From Heterobasidion occidentale (taxonomy: Eukaryota > Basidiomycota > Agaricomycetes > Russulales > Bondarzewiaceae), in assembly GCA_039111635.1 (NCBI GenBank), contig JBCAQO010000012.1, positions 1,364,001 to 1,428,000 on the forward strand: a stretch of DNA of 64,000 bases, in the 5' to 3' direction. Positions 23,391 to 34,956 of the stretch are shown piece by piece. The notes below the pieces were generated by a model that was not told the origin of the DNA, did not search any database, and saw only the letters and a program-made list of their open reading frames with translations. Positions within the stretch are counted from its first letter, which is position 1. Every line of letters starts with the position of its first letter. A program made the translations under genes and the position numbers.

Positions 23391-24770
23391 TCATTCTTGG
23401 GAGGGTGAGAGCGACGAAGTTAAACCACTTATATCCTTCTTCCCTTGCACCTCACTATCTGCGAAGTCGCTCTCCTGTTCCTCCGTGATCTGGATTGCCA
23501 TCGAATTCATGGGGTATGTTATTTCCAACCTCTCGTTGTGCTGAGCGCGAGGCGTCCAAAAGTGTACGGCAGATCTCTCTGAACCAATGGTAGTGCCACC
23601 TGGAGTACTGGATGACCCGAGGTGGAACCGGATCTGAAGAATAATGAGCGAAAATGTTATTCCCTGGAAAGCAAAAAGTCAGAGATTCCAAGCATTCGGG
23701 AAGTCGGATCAAAGCTCACCACAAGAGGGACAACGACGTCCAACGCAGGATACTGTCCGTTGGACCCGGTCAAGTATGCAATGAGCAGAGCAAGGACTCC
23801 GAGAGAGTATATCAAACCACTCTCGATGATGACGATCGCGACGGGTAGGAGGTTACGAGAGGTGTGAGCCGAGCTTCGCGTCATCAGAATGCGCCATGCA
23901 ATTGCAGCTTTAAAATCGAGGATGAGAAATATAGATAGAGTTCCTATACCACACCAAACGCACCTGTGCACGAAATATTGATACACATTGTCAAGACAAA
24001 GAAAGTTGTAATCCAAGATGAGGCGGTGTGGAAGATGTTGGACCCTGGAGAAGCCTGCGATAGAGCCCACACTACGATATACCCAGCGCCTGTTGATATC
24101 TCGATATCAGTGAGTCAGAAATGGAGCGGATATCACTGACATGCATTTGTTACGAGGACGATAACAGGTGCGATAATCATGGACCGTTTCTTACTGTACA
24201 CGATGTAACACCTCCAAATCTGCAGTGAGAAAGCCAAATTCGTTAGAAAGACTTGATAAGAACAGTGTCGTATCGCCGAGAAATGCCTACAATCATGCCG
24301 TCACCCAAAAGGGTTTGAGTCACATACAAAGCAGTCTTCGAGACCATGAGTGGATTTGAAAGCCCTTCGTAGTAAGCGGTAGCACCGTCCGTATTTACGT
24401 GAATGGAATTGATAAATGCTTGTATGACCCTGACGAAGTCGATGATGATATGCTTCGTTGAGAAAGAAATATGCATTAAAAGGTGTATCGAGATGGATTT
24501 TCGAACAAAAAGCAAAAGACTTACGACAGTCGCCAACAGCAACATCCCACTTGCGATAGGGATTAATGTTCTTCGCTGAACATACGCAGATTTATTCGGT
24601 TGGAACAAGACAAGGACAGTGATCCAGAAAAGCGAGAAGAACATGCCTGCGATTTATGATCCGGATGGTCTCAGCGGCGGGAAGAATCTAATGTAGAACT
24701 TGTTCGTACCGTACAGAATGGCTTCCAAGAAGAGAGCGAGAATTTCGGCTTTGTCGAGAGGGATTCCCAT
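23391..24770 (-). CDS. seven-helix membrane protein, basidiomycete family
   Basis: Seven exons (24710-24770, 24525-24646, 24291-24452, 24141-24219, 23964-24089, 23720-23907, 23391-23663) give 1,011 nt, 336 aa. Hydrophobic helices are visible in order: FLEAILYGMFFSLFWITVLV, IASGMLLLATV, the IIWRCYIVYS region, MIIAPVIVLVTNACAGYIVV, WITTFFVLTMC, GLIYSLGVLALLIAYL and a last helix GITFSLIILQI, then a short polar tail. The arrangement matches a large uncharacterised basidiomycete 7-TM family; I know no demonstrated function. It lies between the synthase and the A-T-R reductase, downstream of which the arrangement suggests a role in signalling or export for that locus, but this is only context. Start chosen at the Met before GIPLDKAEIL, the first one that joins the first helix. 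Confidence 0.85.
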
Positions 24771-25901
24771 GCTGACCAGAGAACTGATATTTCCTGAGCG
24801 GACCTCTCTTGTCTTATAATACATCGACGAGCCTCTGGGCTATGAATGGTGCATCGATAAAAACTCCGATGGCCGAAAGGAAAACTCATGCGTTGCCATC
24901 AAAACATGAGACTATATGTATTGGGAAGACTGCCACTCCATCATGATCCAGGGTTCATGGGGCTGGGAGTCGGAAATGGAAGGGAAGTATGCCGTCAGGA
25001 TATGGGCGTCCAGCGGAATCTGGAACTCGTTACGCCAAGTGAAACCCGCGTAGTAGTGATGTGGATGACGTTGGTATTCTCTCTTCTTCGCAAGACCACA
25101 GCTTCTCGGTCGTCTCGCACATTCAAGATGGATCATAGGTCGATGAAAACTTTGTGTGGCTTTGGCAGTAACAAATGGACGTATAGAGCCAAGAAAATAG
25201 GACTCCTATGGCCAGCAAGAACTTATAATAGCTTCCGTGTGCTTCCGATATCTGTCCGTTAGAGGATAGCGGGGTGGTGGCCGGTTAGATGCGAAAAATG
25301 CTCCAAGATGGGCTCATGATCAGAACCCTTCTCTGTTTTCTATGACTCAGTAGCGCCTATTTTCTTAGCGTTGATGTTCCGCATGCGCACCTTGTCTTCT
25401 ACATCTATTCGCATCGCTATCCGAAGAGCCTCGTCACTGGCACTGATGCCTGTTCCAAGTGCTAGAAAAATCTCCTTGAACCCGGTCAACCTGTCGGCTC
25501 GGGCTTAGCCGTTAGATCGTTTCAATTGCTTTTTCCATTGATCTGTGACATGGGAGAGAACAGAACGGTACAGAATGGTACTCACCAATCAAGCCCACGT
25601 ACAGCCAGCGCCGTGATCCAATGAGCGCTGAAGCTGAAGCTGAAGCAAGCCAGACCGCAAAGATCCGGTAAGCTCCGCCGCAAAAGCAGACCTGTTTGTG
25701 GAAGGACCCCGGGCCACCCCGGCACGTTGACAGAAGACTCATTCGCCTCCTCACGATCAGAATGATCTGGAAGACACGGGCTATTTGCGACTGGCGTCAA
25801 TACTTCGTGATGAACATCCCCACCTCCCTGAACTGTGGACGCCGAAGGGCTAGATTTCTATATCTCGCTGAATCCCAAGTCCCAGTACTCCATTCACTGC
25901 A
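24771..25901. promoter_or_regulatory. divergent intergenic region, 7-TM gene and A-T-R reductase
   Basis: These 1.13 kb separate two gene starts pointing away from each other, so they contain both promoters. No canonical binding site stands out. The short frames on both strands are not like any protein family. Confidence 0.55.
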
Positions 25902-28900
25902 ATGCCAGCCATCTCGAGCACTCTCACTGCGCAAGGAGCGAACAGCTCAACCTTTCAACCTCCTCCTCTCGATGGTACCTTGACTGTTCCAGAGCTGTTT
26001 GCCTATCATGCCACGAACAGCCCCAACCACCCACTGTTTGTCTATGCCGACGATAATAAGGATATCAAGACGATTTGTTACCCAGAGGCGTATCGCGCTA
26101 TACGCAGGGCTGGGAAGCTTGTCTCAGGTCACTACAAACGCGACAAGGACAGATATGCGGTGCAAAAAGACGCTCCTACGTTTGGAATACTCGCAGTAGC
26201 TGGTAAATGCCTTTGAGTCGAGCAATATAGCACTCTGCTGACGATCGTTCCGCTAGATACTATTTCATACTTCACATTGATGACAGGCATCATGCACCTC
26301 GGTTTCACTCCGTTCCCTATTTCGACGCGCAACTCAGCCGTCGGAGTCGCGCACCTCATGGGCAAGACGGGAATTTTGCAGCTGTTTGTCAGCCCAGATC
26401 CCGCGATGCAACGGCTAGCGCAGCAGGCCATCGAAATATTGGCCAAGGAAGGAACTGATGTAGAAATTCTAAACCTTCCACAGTTCGAAGACATGTACAA
26501 TGACAACAACGATTTCCAAGATGTCGAGCCTGGGCCTATCGGGCCCGACACAACTGTGCTCATACTACACTCCTCTGGTTCGTCATTCCATCCTCGGTCG
26601 CTTCCCTGTGCTCATCATAAAATAAGGCTCGACTGCATTCCCCAAGCCTATTAAGATCATCAACCGCAACTTTTTGCAGTGGGGTATACTTCCTTGTAAG
26701 ACAGCATACAGTACATCCGTACGTCAAAACCTGATGACGCCGACAATCCTTTAGCTCACGGTGAGGTCGACATCTGCGGTACGACCATGGCAGCTCATTC
26801 TCTGCCTATGTTCCGTGAGTTACATTGTTCGATACCTGCAGCCCCTTCCTTCCATCGCTCCCTTAACCGATCGTTTCTCTAAATCAACGTGACACCTCAC
26901 GCTCACAGATGCGATGGGCGCAATCCATCTTGCATGGACCGTAAGTCCTGCCTTCGCTGCTGTGACATTGAAAGAAGAATGCTAATCGGCTCGTTGAACA
27001 CGTAGACATGCTCCGGATTGATCATGGGTTGCTTCAAGCCGGCTTCCCCTCCCGTTATCCCCACTCCCGATGTTTTCCTTCAAGGTCTTGTTGCGACACG
27101 CTGCCAGTTGGTTTACTGTGTCCCTGTATTTGTCGAGGTAGGATTCATTGTTGAAATCTTGGACTTAAATTTCACTACCTTAAAATACACAGGCGTGGGC
27201 TCGCTTACCAGAAAACCTTCCCATTCTCCGAACTCTCAAATGCATTGTACGCTCTATCTTATCTTGGCTGATTGTCACTTTCTGAACGCCGTATTCAGAT
27301 CTTTGCCGGCGCACCCATGAACAAGACTGTAGGAGATCTCCTCGTTAGCGAGGGGGTGACGTTGACTCCATTCTACGGATCGTATGTCCTTTCCCTTCCT
27401 AGATCGAGCACTTCTCTTTTACTCACAAAGCCCGACGTGCATCGCAGAACGGAAGTGGGAAGCTTCAGCATGTTCATTCCCAAATCTTCAACCAAGGATG
27501 AGTGGGAATACTTCAAGGTGTCGTCGCATCTCGAGGCGAAGATGATCCCTCAGGAAGGAATGGAAGGCGTTTTTGAAGCAGTCGTGATGGTGAGCTCGAT
27601 CCCAGCCGTCGCATGTCACCATTGACTGATCGGTTGGTCAGGCGACTTCTACTTTCAGTGCGAATGTCACCAATACGACGATTGATGGGAGACTGGCTTT
27701 TGCGACGAACGATCTCCTTCAGATCCATCCAACTAAGCCCGATTTCTACAAAGTCCATGGAAGAGCCGACGATCAACTGATGCTTTCGACAGGAGAAAAG
27801 GTTCGGTTTCCGAAACTCATGTTGTGAATAGCAGTTGATTGATTTCCCCCTTGACTACATCTCTAGACTAATCCCGTGCCTTTGGGTAAGCGCTTTCGGA
27901 GAATTGACTGTTGTTCATAGTTCAAGATGTTGCGTTCATTATCAGAAACAATGTTCCTGCAGGACCAGCACATCACAACCGTCATCATGTTCGGGCGGGG
28001 AAGGTTTCAGAATGGTGTTCTCATACAACCAAAAGAACCTTTCGACCCAACCGATGAAGCGAAGTTAGCCGAATTCAGAAACGCTATTTGGTGAGCTATC
28101 ATACTTTCTACCAATGTCGTGTCTCGATTCAATCTACGAAAACTCAAATTCACTTGACCAGGCCCACTGTCGAGAAAGTCAACGAATTTGCCCCTTCCCA
28201 TTCTCGAATCTTCAAAGAGGTGAGATTCATCATAGATCATCTCCTGAAACCTTTCTCATTTGTTCCAGATGATCATTGTAACGAATCCCCAAAAACCTCT
28301 CGAGTTCACACCGAAGGGAACACCTCGCCGCCAAGTCTGTCTTGAAGCATATGCTCAAGAAGTCGATGCTGTCTATCTAGCGGTCAAAGATTCTTCTCAA
28401 ACGGAGCTAGCATCGCCGACCCAATGGACGTACGAAACGACATCGGGCTTCATTAGGTCTGCAGTCAGCAACGTCGTCGTCGCTCAACTGGATGATGACG
28501 ACGATATCTTTCAGCAAGGTTGCGATAGGTCTGTCTACATATTTTACAGAGCTTAGCTTTACCTCACCGTTCGCTTGCAGCTTGCAAGCGACCTGGATTA
28601 GGAATACCATCATTCACGCCCTAAGAGCATCTACACACGTCTCCGTGCACAAGATTCCTTATGGCTTCGTATATTCGCATCCTTCAATCACTGCACTCGC
28701 CAAGTTCGTTCACAACCTCATATCAGAACAACCGACACAAGACGTCGAGTCTGAGTCGCAAGTCGCGAAAAAGATCCAAGAGATGCATGATCTTCTTGAT
28801 AAGCATAGCTCCAATCTTCCATCTCGCCCGTCGCCAGCATCACAGTCTCAAACCGAAGCCCCTCAAGTCATTTTGGTGACTGGGACTACGGGGCGCTTGG

Positions 28901-30199
28901 GCTCGCATTTACTCGCACAGCTCCTCCAGGATTCCAGCGTTGACCGGGTCTTCGCACTCAATCGGGAGCCATCGAGGTCAGCAGCCGAGGTGGCAACGAG
29001 ACAGCTCGCGGCATTCAGACAGTGGGGAATCGACGTAGCCTTGCTCTCTTCAGCCAAGGTTACTTTCCTGGCGGGCGACTCGACTGATGCTAAATTGGGA
29101 TTGGACGATAAAACCTATAACCAGGTTTGTTTCTCCCGTCAGTTTCATGATCATCAAAGCTGACTCAATTTAAGCTACGAGGGTCTCTTACGATGATTAT
29201 CCATAACGGTGAGCACGAATGTCGTTTCAATAAGTGATTGAAAAGTAAATGATTTTTACAAGCATGGCGCGTTGACTTCAACGTCACCCTCGCCTCATTC
29301 GAACCTTTGATCATTGGCGTTCGGCACCTCATTGACCTGGCCTTGAGTTCCTGTCTACCTCGAAGTCCCAAATTTATGATGATCAGCTCCATCTCTGTCC
29401 TACGTAGTAAGTCCTTGTTGATGTTGGGTCGCTGCGGTTCAGAAACTCAAAGTCATCCCCTATCAGACCATTCTTCCTCTGCACCGGCTCCTGAAGCTCC
29501 GGTTGAAGATGCGCGGATATCAGTCGGAAGTGGGTACAGTGAGAGCAAATGGGTTGCAGAACACCTCCTGGCGCGGGCCAGGAAAGACGCCGGACTTGAT
29601 ACTACGGTAGTCCGCGTCGGACAACTCAGCGGTGACACCCTTCTTGGCAGGTGGAATCCCAAAGAGTGGGTTGCTGCACTTGTAGAAGCAGGAAAGTCCT
29701 TCAGCTGTATGCCTTTGAGGCATGAGGTAAGACGAAAAATATGCCCGACGCTCACGCAGACTAACCATACTGAACGGTCTGCGTATAGACGATCTCCTGG
29801 GTGCCGGTCGATATCGCAGCCATCGCCCTTGTAGAATTTTTGCGCCGCTCTGATGAGCAAGTCCTACACCTCATCTCTCCTCGGCCTGTGGAATGGGCCG
29901 CGCTCTTCACCCCGATTGCTAGCCGCCTTCAAGTACCTCTTATTCCCTACTCGGAATGGCTTGCCCTTCTGCGCAGCTCAGCGGAAGCGTCTGTCGGTAA
30001 TCGAGATTCCAAGAGCGACATTCCTGCTCTAAGCCTTATCGACTTCTTCGTGACTGGGAGGTTTGGAGCGGAAACGACTCTCAGTATAGATAAAGCAGTG
30101 AAATCGTCACCCACTCTGGCGCAGGCGAATGAACTCGGGAACGACGATGCGATGCGATGGCTACAGTACTGGGCCGACGTTGGTTTTATCAAGCTTTGA
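25902..30199 (+). CDS. NRPS-like adenylate-forming reductase (A-T-R)
   Basis: Nineteen exons (25902-26202, 26257-26577, 26627-26695, 26755-26814, 26909-26940, 27006-27137, 27193-27246, 27299-27381, 27448-27589, 27642-27800, 27867-27885, 27946-28090, 28162-28219, 28269-28528, 28581-29124, 29175-29208, 29263-29406, 29467-29726, 29789-30199) give 3,228 nt, 1,075 aa. Adenylation domain: HSSGSTAFPKPI phosphate loop, YGSTEVG, GRADDQ and the GEK lysine segment. Carrier: GCDSLQATWIRN, Ser about 612. Reductase: VTGTTGRLGSHLL (NADPH loop about 713-719) and YSESKW (Tyr...Lys pair). The family activates a carboxylic acid as AMP ester, loads it on the carrier and releases it as aldehyde or alcohol; members act on amino acids, aromatic or fatty acids. 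There is no condensation domain. The substrate cannot be read from the sequence. Confidence 0.95.
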
Positions 30200-30700
30200 T
30201 TGGTTAGCGGTTGCGTGAGGTCAGATTTGATTGTGCTGTGATGAACTGGCAGTGATAAGATTGTTTTGCGTCTGAATGAGTCTTCGTGTTCAATGTGATT
30301 TTATCCAGCCTGCTTCCTTGTATGATAGAGTCTCCAAAGTGAGCGCGTCGTTCGAGGCTCCTGATTCCTACGAATGTAGAGGGTATGTTGGAATGACACC
30401 AGTATGTTGACGAGAATCGCTCTTGTATGAGGAACTAAAAGCCAGCCATGTGTGCCAAATTGAAAGCGTACAGTTCATGTCTAATTGTCGAGAGGAGAGT
30501 GTAGCGTAGTGCGACATATGGCAAGTGTTGAAGCTTGAAGTATGACCACAAATTCGAGACTTTATTGCCTACTCACAACAGTCAATATCTCGTTCTACAA
30601 GAAGCACACGTCTACGTCCTCCACCAAGAATGACTCGATCCCAGCTCACATCACCAACTGCACGTAGGATATCCACCCATGACGCGTGATGCCTGTCTGC
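30200..30700. other. convergent 3' regions
   Basis: The reductase (plus) and the following DUF6533 gene (minus) end towards each other here. AT-rich, no ORF of note. Confidence 0.6.
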
Positions 30701-32424
30701 TCACGAAGAGTTCTCGAAAAGACTTGGATCATTTCCAGGAGCTTCTTCGTCAGCTTCAACAGGATCCATACTAGGGCTCGGATACATTTTAGTGCCGCGC
30801 ATGGGCGCAAAGGCAATTGGCTTTGTCGTTGCGTGGGTCGATGGAAATAGTGATGACGCATCGTGCAAGTTGAGAGTGAGACGGGACATCATTGTAACGG
30901 AGATGCTATTGTCATAAGTTGGCAGGCAAACTTGTCAAAAAAATGATCATCGAGCTCGCGGGATATGCTCACCAGCTGGAAAACGTAGAGAGGCTCCCAC
31001 GAAACGGATCCTGTTTACAGGGGGGGGGTAGGGCTTTCAAGTGTGGTTGGTCAATGCACCGATGCGATCTGCGAGTGGCATTGATCAATGTATTGTTATG
31101 AAAAGTGGTAATGAGCGCACATAGAACGTTAAAATATTTGCTATATTTGCCAGCACCATCACTCTGATGAATTTGAAGATGATTAACCATCGCCTGCTCA
31201 ATGACGAATGCATATAACGTACCTACAATATATTGCACCTATATATCCCCAATCAGCCGACGGAAATAATACATGATAAAGCCATCGCATACCGTCTCGA
31301 GCAATGAGGTCTGCCAGACCCAATGCGCTCACCCGCTCCGTCTTTGTTGTACGAAACCTCCTGAGCGAATAGTTTCTGCACTTGTATGACCTGACGATAG
31401 TAAGAATGAAGATTGCCAAATCGAACCCAACTTGTGTCTCCCATGGAATTGCGATGTCTGGCAAAGCGAATGGTATCAATTGATCTAGCACACTTCGGCA
31501 ACTAAAAGATTACTGACGCACTGCCCTATAAACAGGACAGGGAAAAAACTATCAGCAACGCGTGCGCGTGATTGATCTCAACAATTACCCTTCTGATAGC
31601 AGAGTGCTGTGGCAGCCGCGTACAAGCTCGCCAGAGATGATGACACTTTGTGACGTGAGCGCGCTCCACTGCATGCCCCCGTGTATTCAATGTACATCTC
31701 GGTCAGCATGAATTGCAAGTTTATATGCATTAGGACGTACAAAGGCAAGGGCCAGTGCTGTGATAGCGAGCAGACCCAGAACGGCAAGAACACGGCGCGA
31801 GTTCCCAAACAATGCACACGTGCGCAACATCATCAGGACTGTCTGGGCGTCAGAGTGTCGCTACCATGCTGGGGTTCATAACGCACCGCCCACCACTGTT
31901 TGGTTGAACACGAACAGCACTGGTGGAATAGTGTATATGCTCGACAGCTGCGTCGATCATTGAGGTCGGTACTTGAGCGTTCAAGTAGGAGAGGCGAAAC
32001 AGTACCTCTTCAACGGGAAGATAAGCATTAGAAGCCCAGGATCCTGGTCTAACAGTCACAGGGCGCGGTATGAACGCACCTTCTCACTTAAAGTGATGTC
32101 TCCAAGTACAAAAATCAAAAAAGTGGCATGCCCAATAGGCGGAATATAGCGATTCAGAACGAACCACAGAGTCGCTTTAGCTCGAGGGGCGGTCCATATA
32201 CGTGAAATCTCCTGGGAGACAGTGATCAAGTAGTCATAGTATTGGATGGCTAGATTTCAAAGTCATGCACGATGTTGGCGTCTCATAGAACGCGACTGAA
32301 CATACTGATTGCTATGAGATCCAAGTAGTTGTTGAGCGTGCTGCAAGTCACATGTGTTCGATTTAAAATGTTTCTGCAAGCGGAATGAGGCTCACATTGT
32401 GGATATGTCGGCATTCGAGGGCAT
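30701..32424 (-). CDS. DUF6533 multi-helix membrane protein (second copy)
   Basis: Start at 32424 (MPSNADIST). First exons 32396-32424, 32306-32340 and 32080-32249 join in frame to give the DUF6533 signature: IQYYDYLITVSQEISRIW, then a LWFVLNRYI helix and a FLIFVLGD helix. Further downstream the minus strand shows WETQVGFDLAIFILTIVRSY and ALGLADLIARDG, typical of the sixth and seventh helices in this family, and the tail exon 30701-30892 (MMSRLTLNLHD..., stop at 30701). Middle exons were not all fixed, so the internal splicing is approximate. The family is widespread in basidiomycetes and of unknown function. A sister gene lies 1 kb upstream in the same orientation. Confidence 0.78.
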
Positions 32425-33397
32425 GGTGAACTGGATGATTGTAAGTGAAGATAGAAGATAGGGCTAGGCCGTGAGACCCCAATAGTGCACAAGGCTCGTC
32501 CGAAGGGGAGTTGCAACGGGTTGCGGGCATCAATCTGCCAAAGAGACTTTATGTATGAATCGACAAATCAGCAGGAGAATATTTTCTTCCTTGTAGTCCT
32601 GTGCTCCTTTTGGCGAAGTCCTCACAATAGTCTCGCAAATGAAAAGTGCCCTATCGCATACATGTGCGTTGACGGCACCAACGTCTAGTCTCGGTTTTGA
32701 TTCACCCCGTGTGGTTATCTTGATGACTGAAGAATCGATGAACAGGCAACAGCGCACTAACAGATTTGAATGGAAAATAACGCACTCTTACCCAAAAGCG
32801 ACAGTCAACACTTGTCTCCTTGGCAGAAATATGAGTGAGTGCACCCGGAGTGGAAAAAGCGTAGTTGCGATTCCATGAATTGCAGTGTTGGTGAGCCATA
32901 GATCCCCAAATCGCAACGGCTTGGATGAAGACTGAAGGGCTGTAGGGTTCAGATCTTCAGAGCCACATCAACACAGGTCACCGGTCAGCGTGAGAAAATC
33001 CGGAACCTCTACGGAACCTGTCTTAAGTCAGTTTTCTCAGAACCGCACGTATCTTCATAGCCGCCTCGTCTCAGCGAAGCAAATCCTGAATGATAGGAAG
33101 AGTCTATGGTTTGAATGCCATCAAGATGATCCGGTACTTTCAGAATGACTGAATGCTCACTGTGCTTCCTTTGTGCTATACACCGACCCGGGAGCACCCC
33201 GAGAATAGTACGATCCGCTGTGATGTATCATCGGCACGCCAATCGAGAGAACGTGGAACCTCAATAGGCGAACCAGTCATACTTGTTTAGCCCTGCGAAC
33301 GAACTCACGAGCGAAGACTTGAATCGGTCTGCATTTCAAACCTATAGTCGAGACGGACTTGCGGTGAGTTGCATGCATCGAAGTGATGGTTTTATCA
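32425..33397. other. intergenic between two DUF6533 genes
   Basis: Promoter side of the second copy and 3' side of the first. Short unrelated frames only. Confidence 0.5.
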
Positions 33398-34956
33398 TCA
33401 GATAGATACTGCAGGAGATAAGGTACGTGCGGTCATAGCTACAGGAAAGTCGATAGTCACGGTCGTGAAACTGGAGGGGTACATCGCTCCACTTTCGTCC
33501 GTGCCGGATCTGGTAGTAATGATCAAACTCGGATCACGAAGATGGAGCATGAGATGAGACATGAAAACGACAGATATCCTGCATGCTTGCATTAATGACA
33601 TTCAGAGCAGATGGGCTTTAAATGACGTACACAATTGCGAGAATCGAGCCAGCATATTTTTTGATTGGCTGACAACAAGAAGTGAGCGGGAAGTCAGAGA
33701 AACATATGATAGAGATTAACTCACTGGGGCAAACTGATAAAGAGGATGGATCAAAGTGAGTGTCAGCAGAATGGTAGAAAAGCAAAGATACTTTACCAAT
33801 AGAATGAGAATATTCGTCAAATTCATGCTGAAGATCACACTGGGGTGATCATGAGGAATCCAGCAGAAAAAATAGATATGATATACGACTGACCCATAAT
33901 ACATCACACCTGTTCGAACTGAATTATTCTGTTATCATAAATATGTTTGAAGCGCGCGTACCATCTGTGATGAGTGCGTGCATAAAAGGCTGACATCGAG
34001 CTCTACCCATCTTTATTGCTTTCAAGACCGTGAGGCCAAACACAATCGTGTCGAGGGAGAGGAACACGGTCCATGATCCTGCTAAATCTGAGCATACAAA
34101 CACGCATCCATTAGACGAAATTCGTCAAGTTCCAGGGCACCCACGATAGCTTCTGATTATGGTATGATAGTCAGATAGAGAGAAGATCATTCGAGGCTGC
34201 GACATACAGGTTGTTGTCAAGCCCATCCAACATATTACTTGACCGTTCTAGGCTTATGCTCCACTGTCGAACAGATCGGTCGACGATATTCGTTATATCA
34301 TGAAATCGAAAACACGTACACAGCTCATTACAGTGCCCATTGCGACTAGAAATATGAGGGGTACAAGGACATAACGATTGCGTTCATACAATGCATATGT
34401 CCTCATGATCAAGAGGGCTGACGATGAAGCGCACTGAGTCAAAAAACTTAGCGGATGGTGACAACGTACTTGACGTGAGAACCTGGATGGACAACCCCAG
34501 AGCGGAGTGGTACCATAGGATACCAAGTATACTAGAGACTGTGCATCAGCGTACCTTTGCCTGACGGTTGATGATTAAACATACGTGTCCTATGAAAGTA
34601 TTAAAATGTCAGTCAAATGTCTAATAAGGCACATGACAACTCCAGGACGAACCGCGCGTTGTGCATGCATGCTGAAGACGCCTGACTGATAGACAAGGGG
34701 AATATGGCCTAGGATCGCTACGTATCTATAGAACAAGAAAACCGAAGATGGCCAAGTGAAGTTTTTGCGAGCCCAGTAGCGCTCCACTTCCGTCGAAAAA
34801 GTGAGAGTATAGTCGTAATAAAGGAGAGCTACAATATGGAATACATGGCCCTGATGATGATTGAAAACGACTGGGAAGTACCAGAAAGGACTCACCATAT
34901 CCAGCGAGTGGAACAATGATATGGAGGTCGAAGTCTCTGGGAGCAAGAGTGGTCAT
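33398..34956 (-). CDS. DUF6533 multi-helix membrane protein (first copy)
   Basis: Start at 34956 (MTTLAPRDFDLHIIVPLAGY, exon 1 34896-34956), then exon 2 from 34828 with the DUF6533 signature LLYYDYTLTFSTEVERYW, a FLFYRYVAILGH helix and a likely third helix. Later exons carry LLIMRTYALYERNRYVLV and the IFLVAMGTVMSC helix, as usual in this family. The C-terminal exon 33398-33601 has MSHLMLHLRD and a short polar tail with stop at 33398. Intermediate exon borders were not fully worked out. Unknown function; the same orientation and spacing as the neighbouring copy suggest a tandem duplication that has since diverged strongly. Confidence 0.75.

Noticed and set aside
14627..30199. Synthase and reductase as one PKS-NRPS hybrid
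   Set aside because: They lie on opposite strands with separate starts, and there is no condensation domain.
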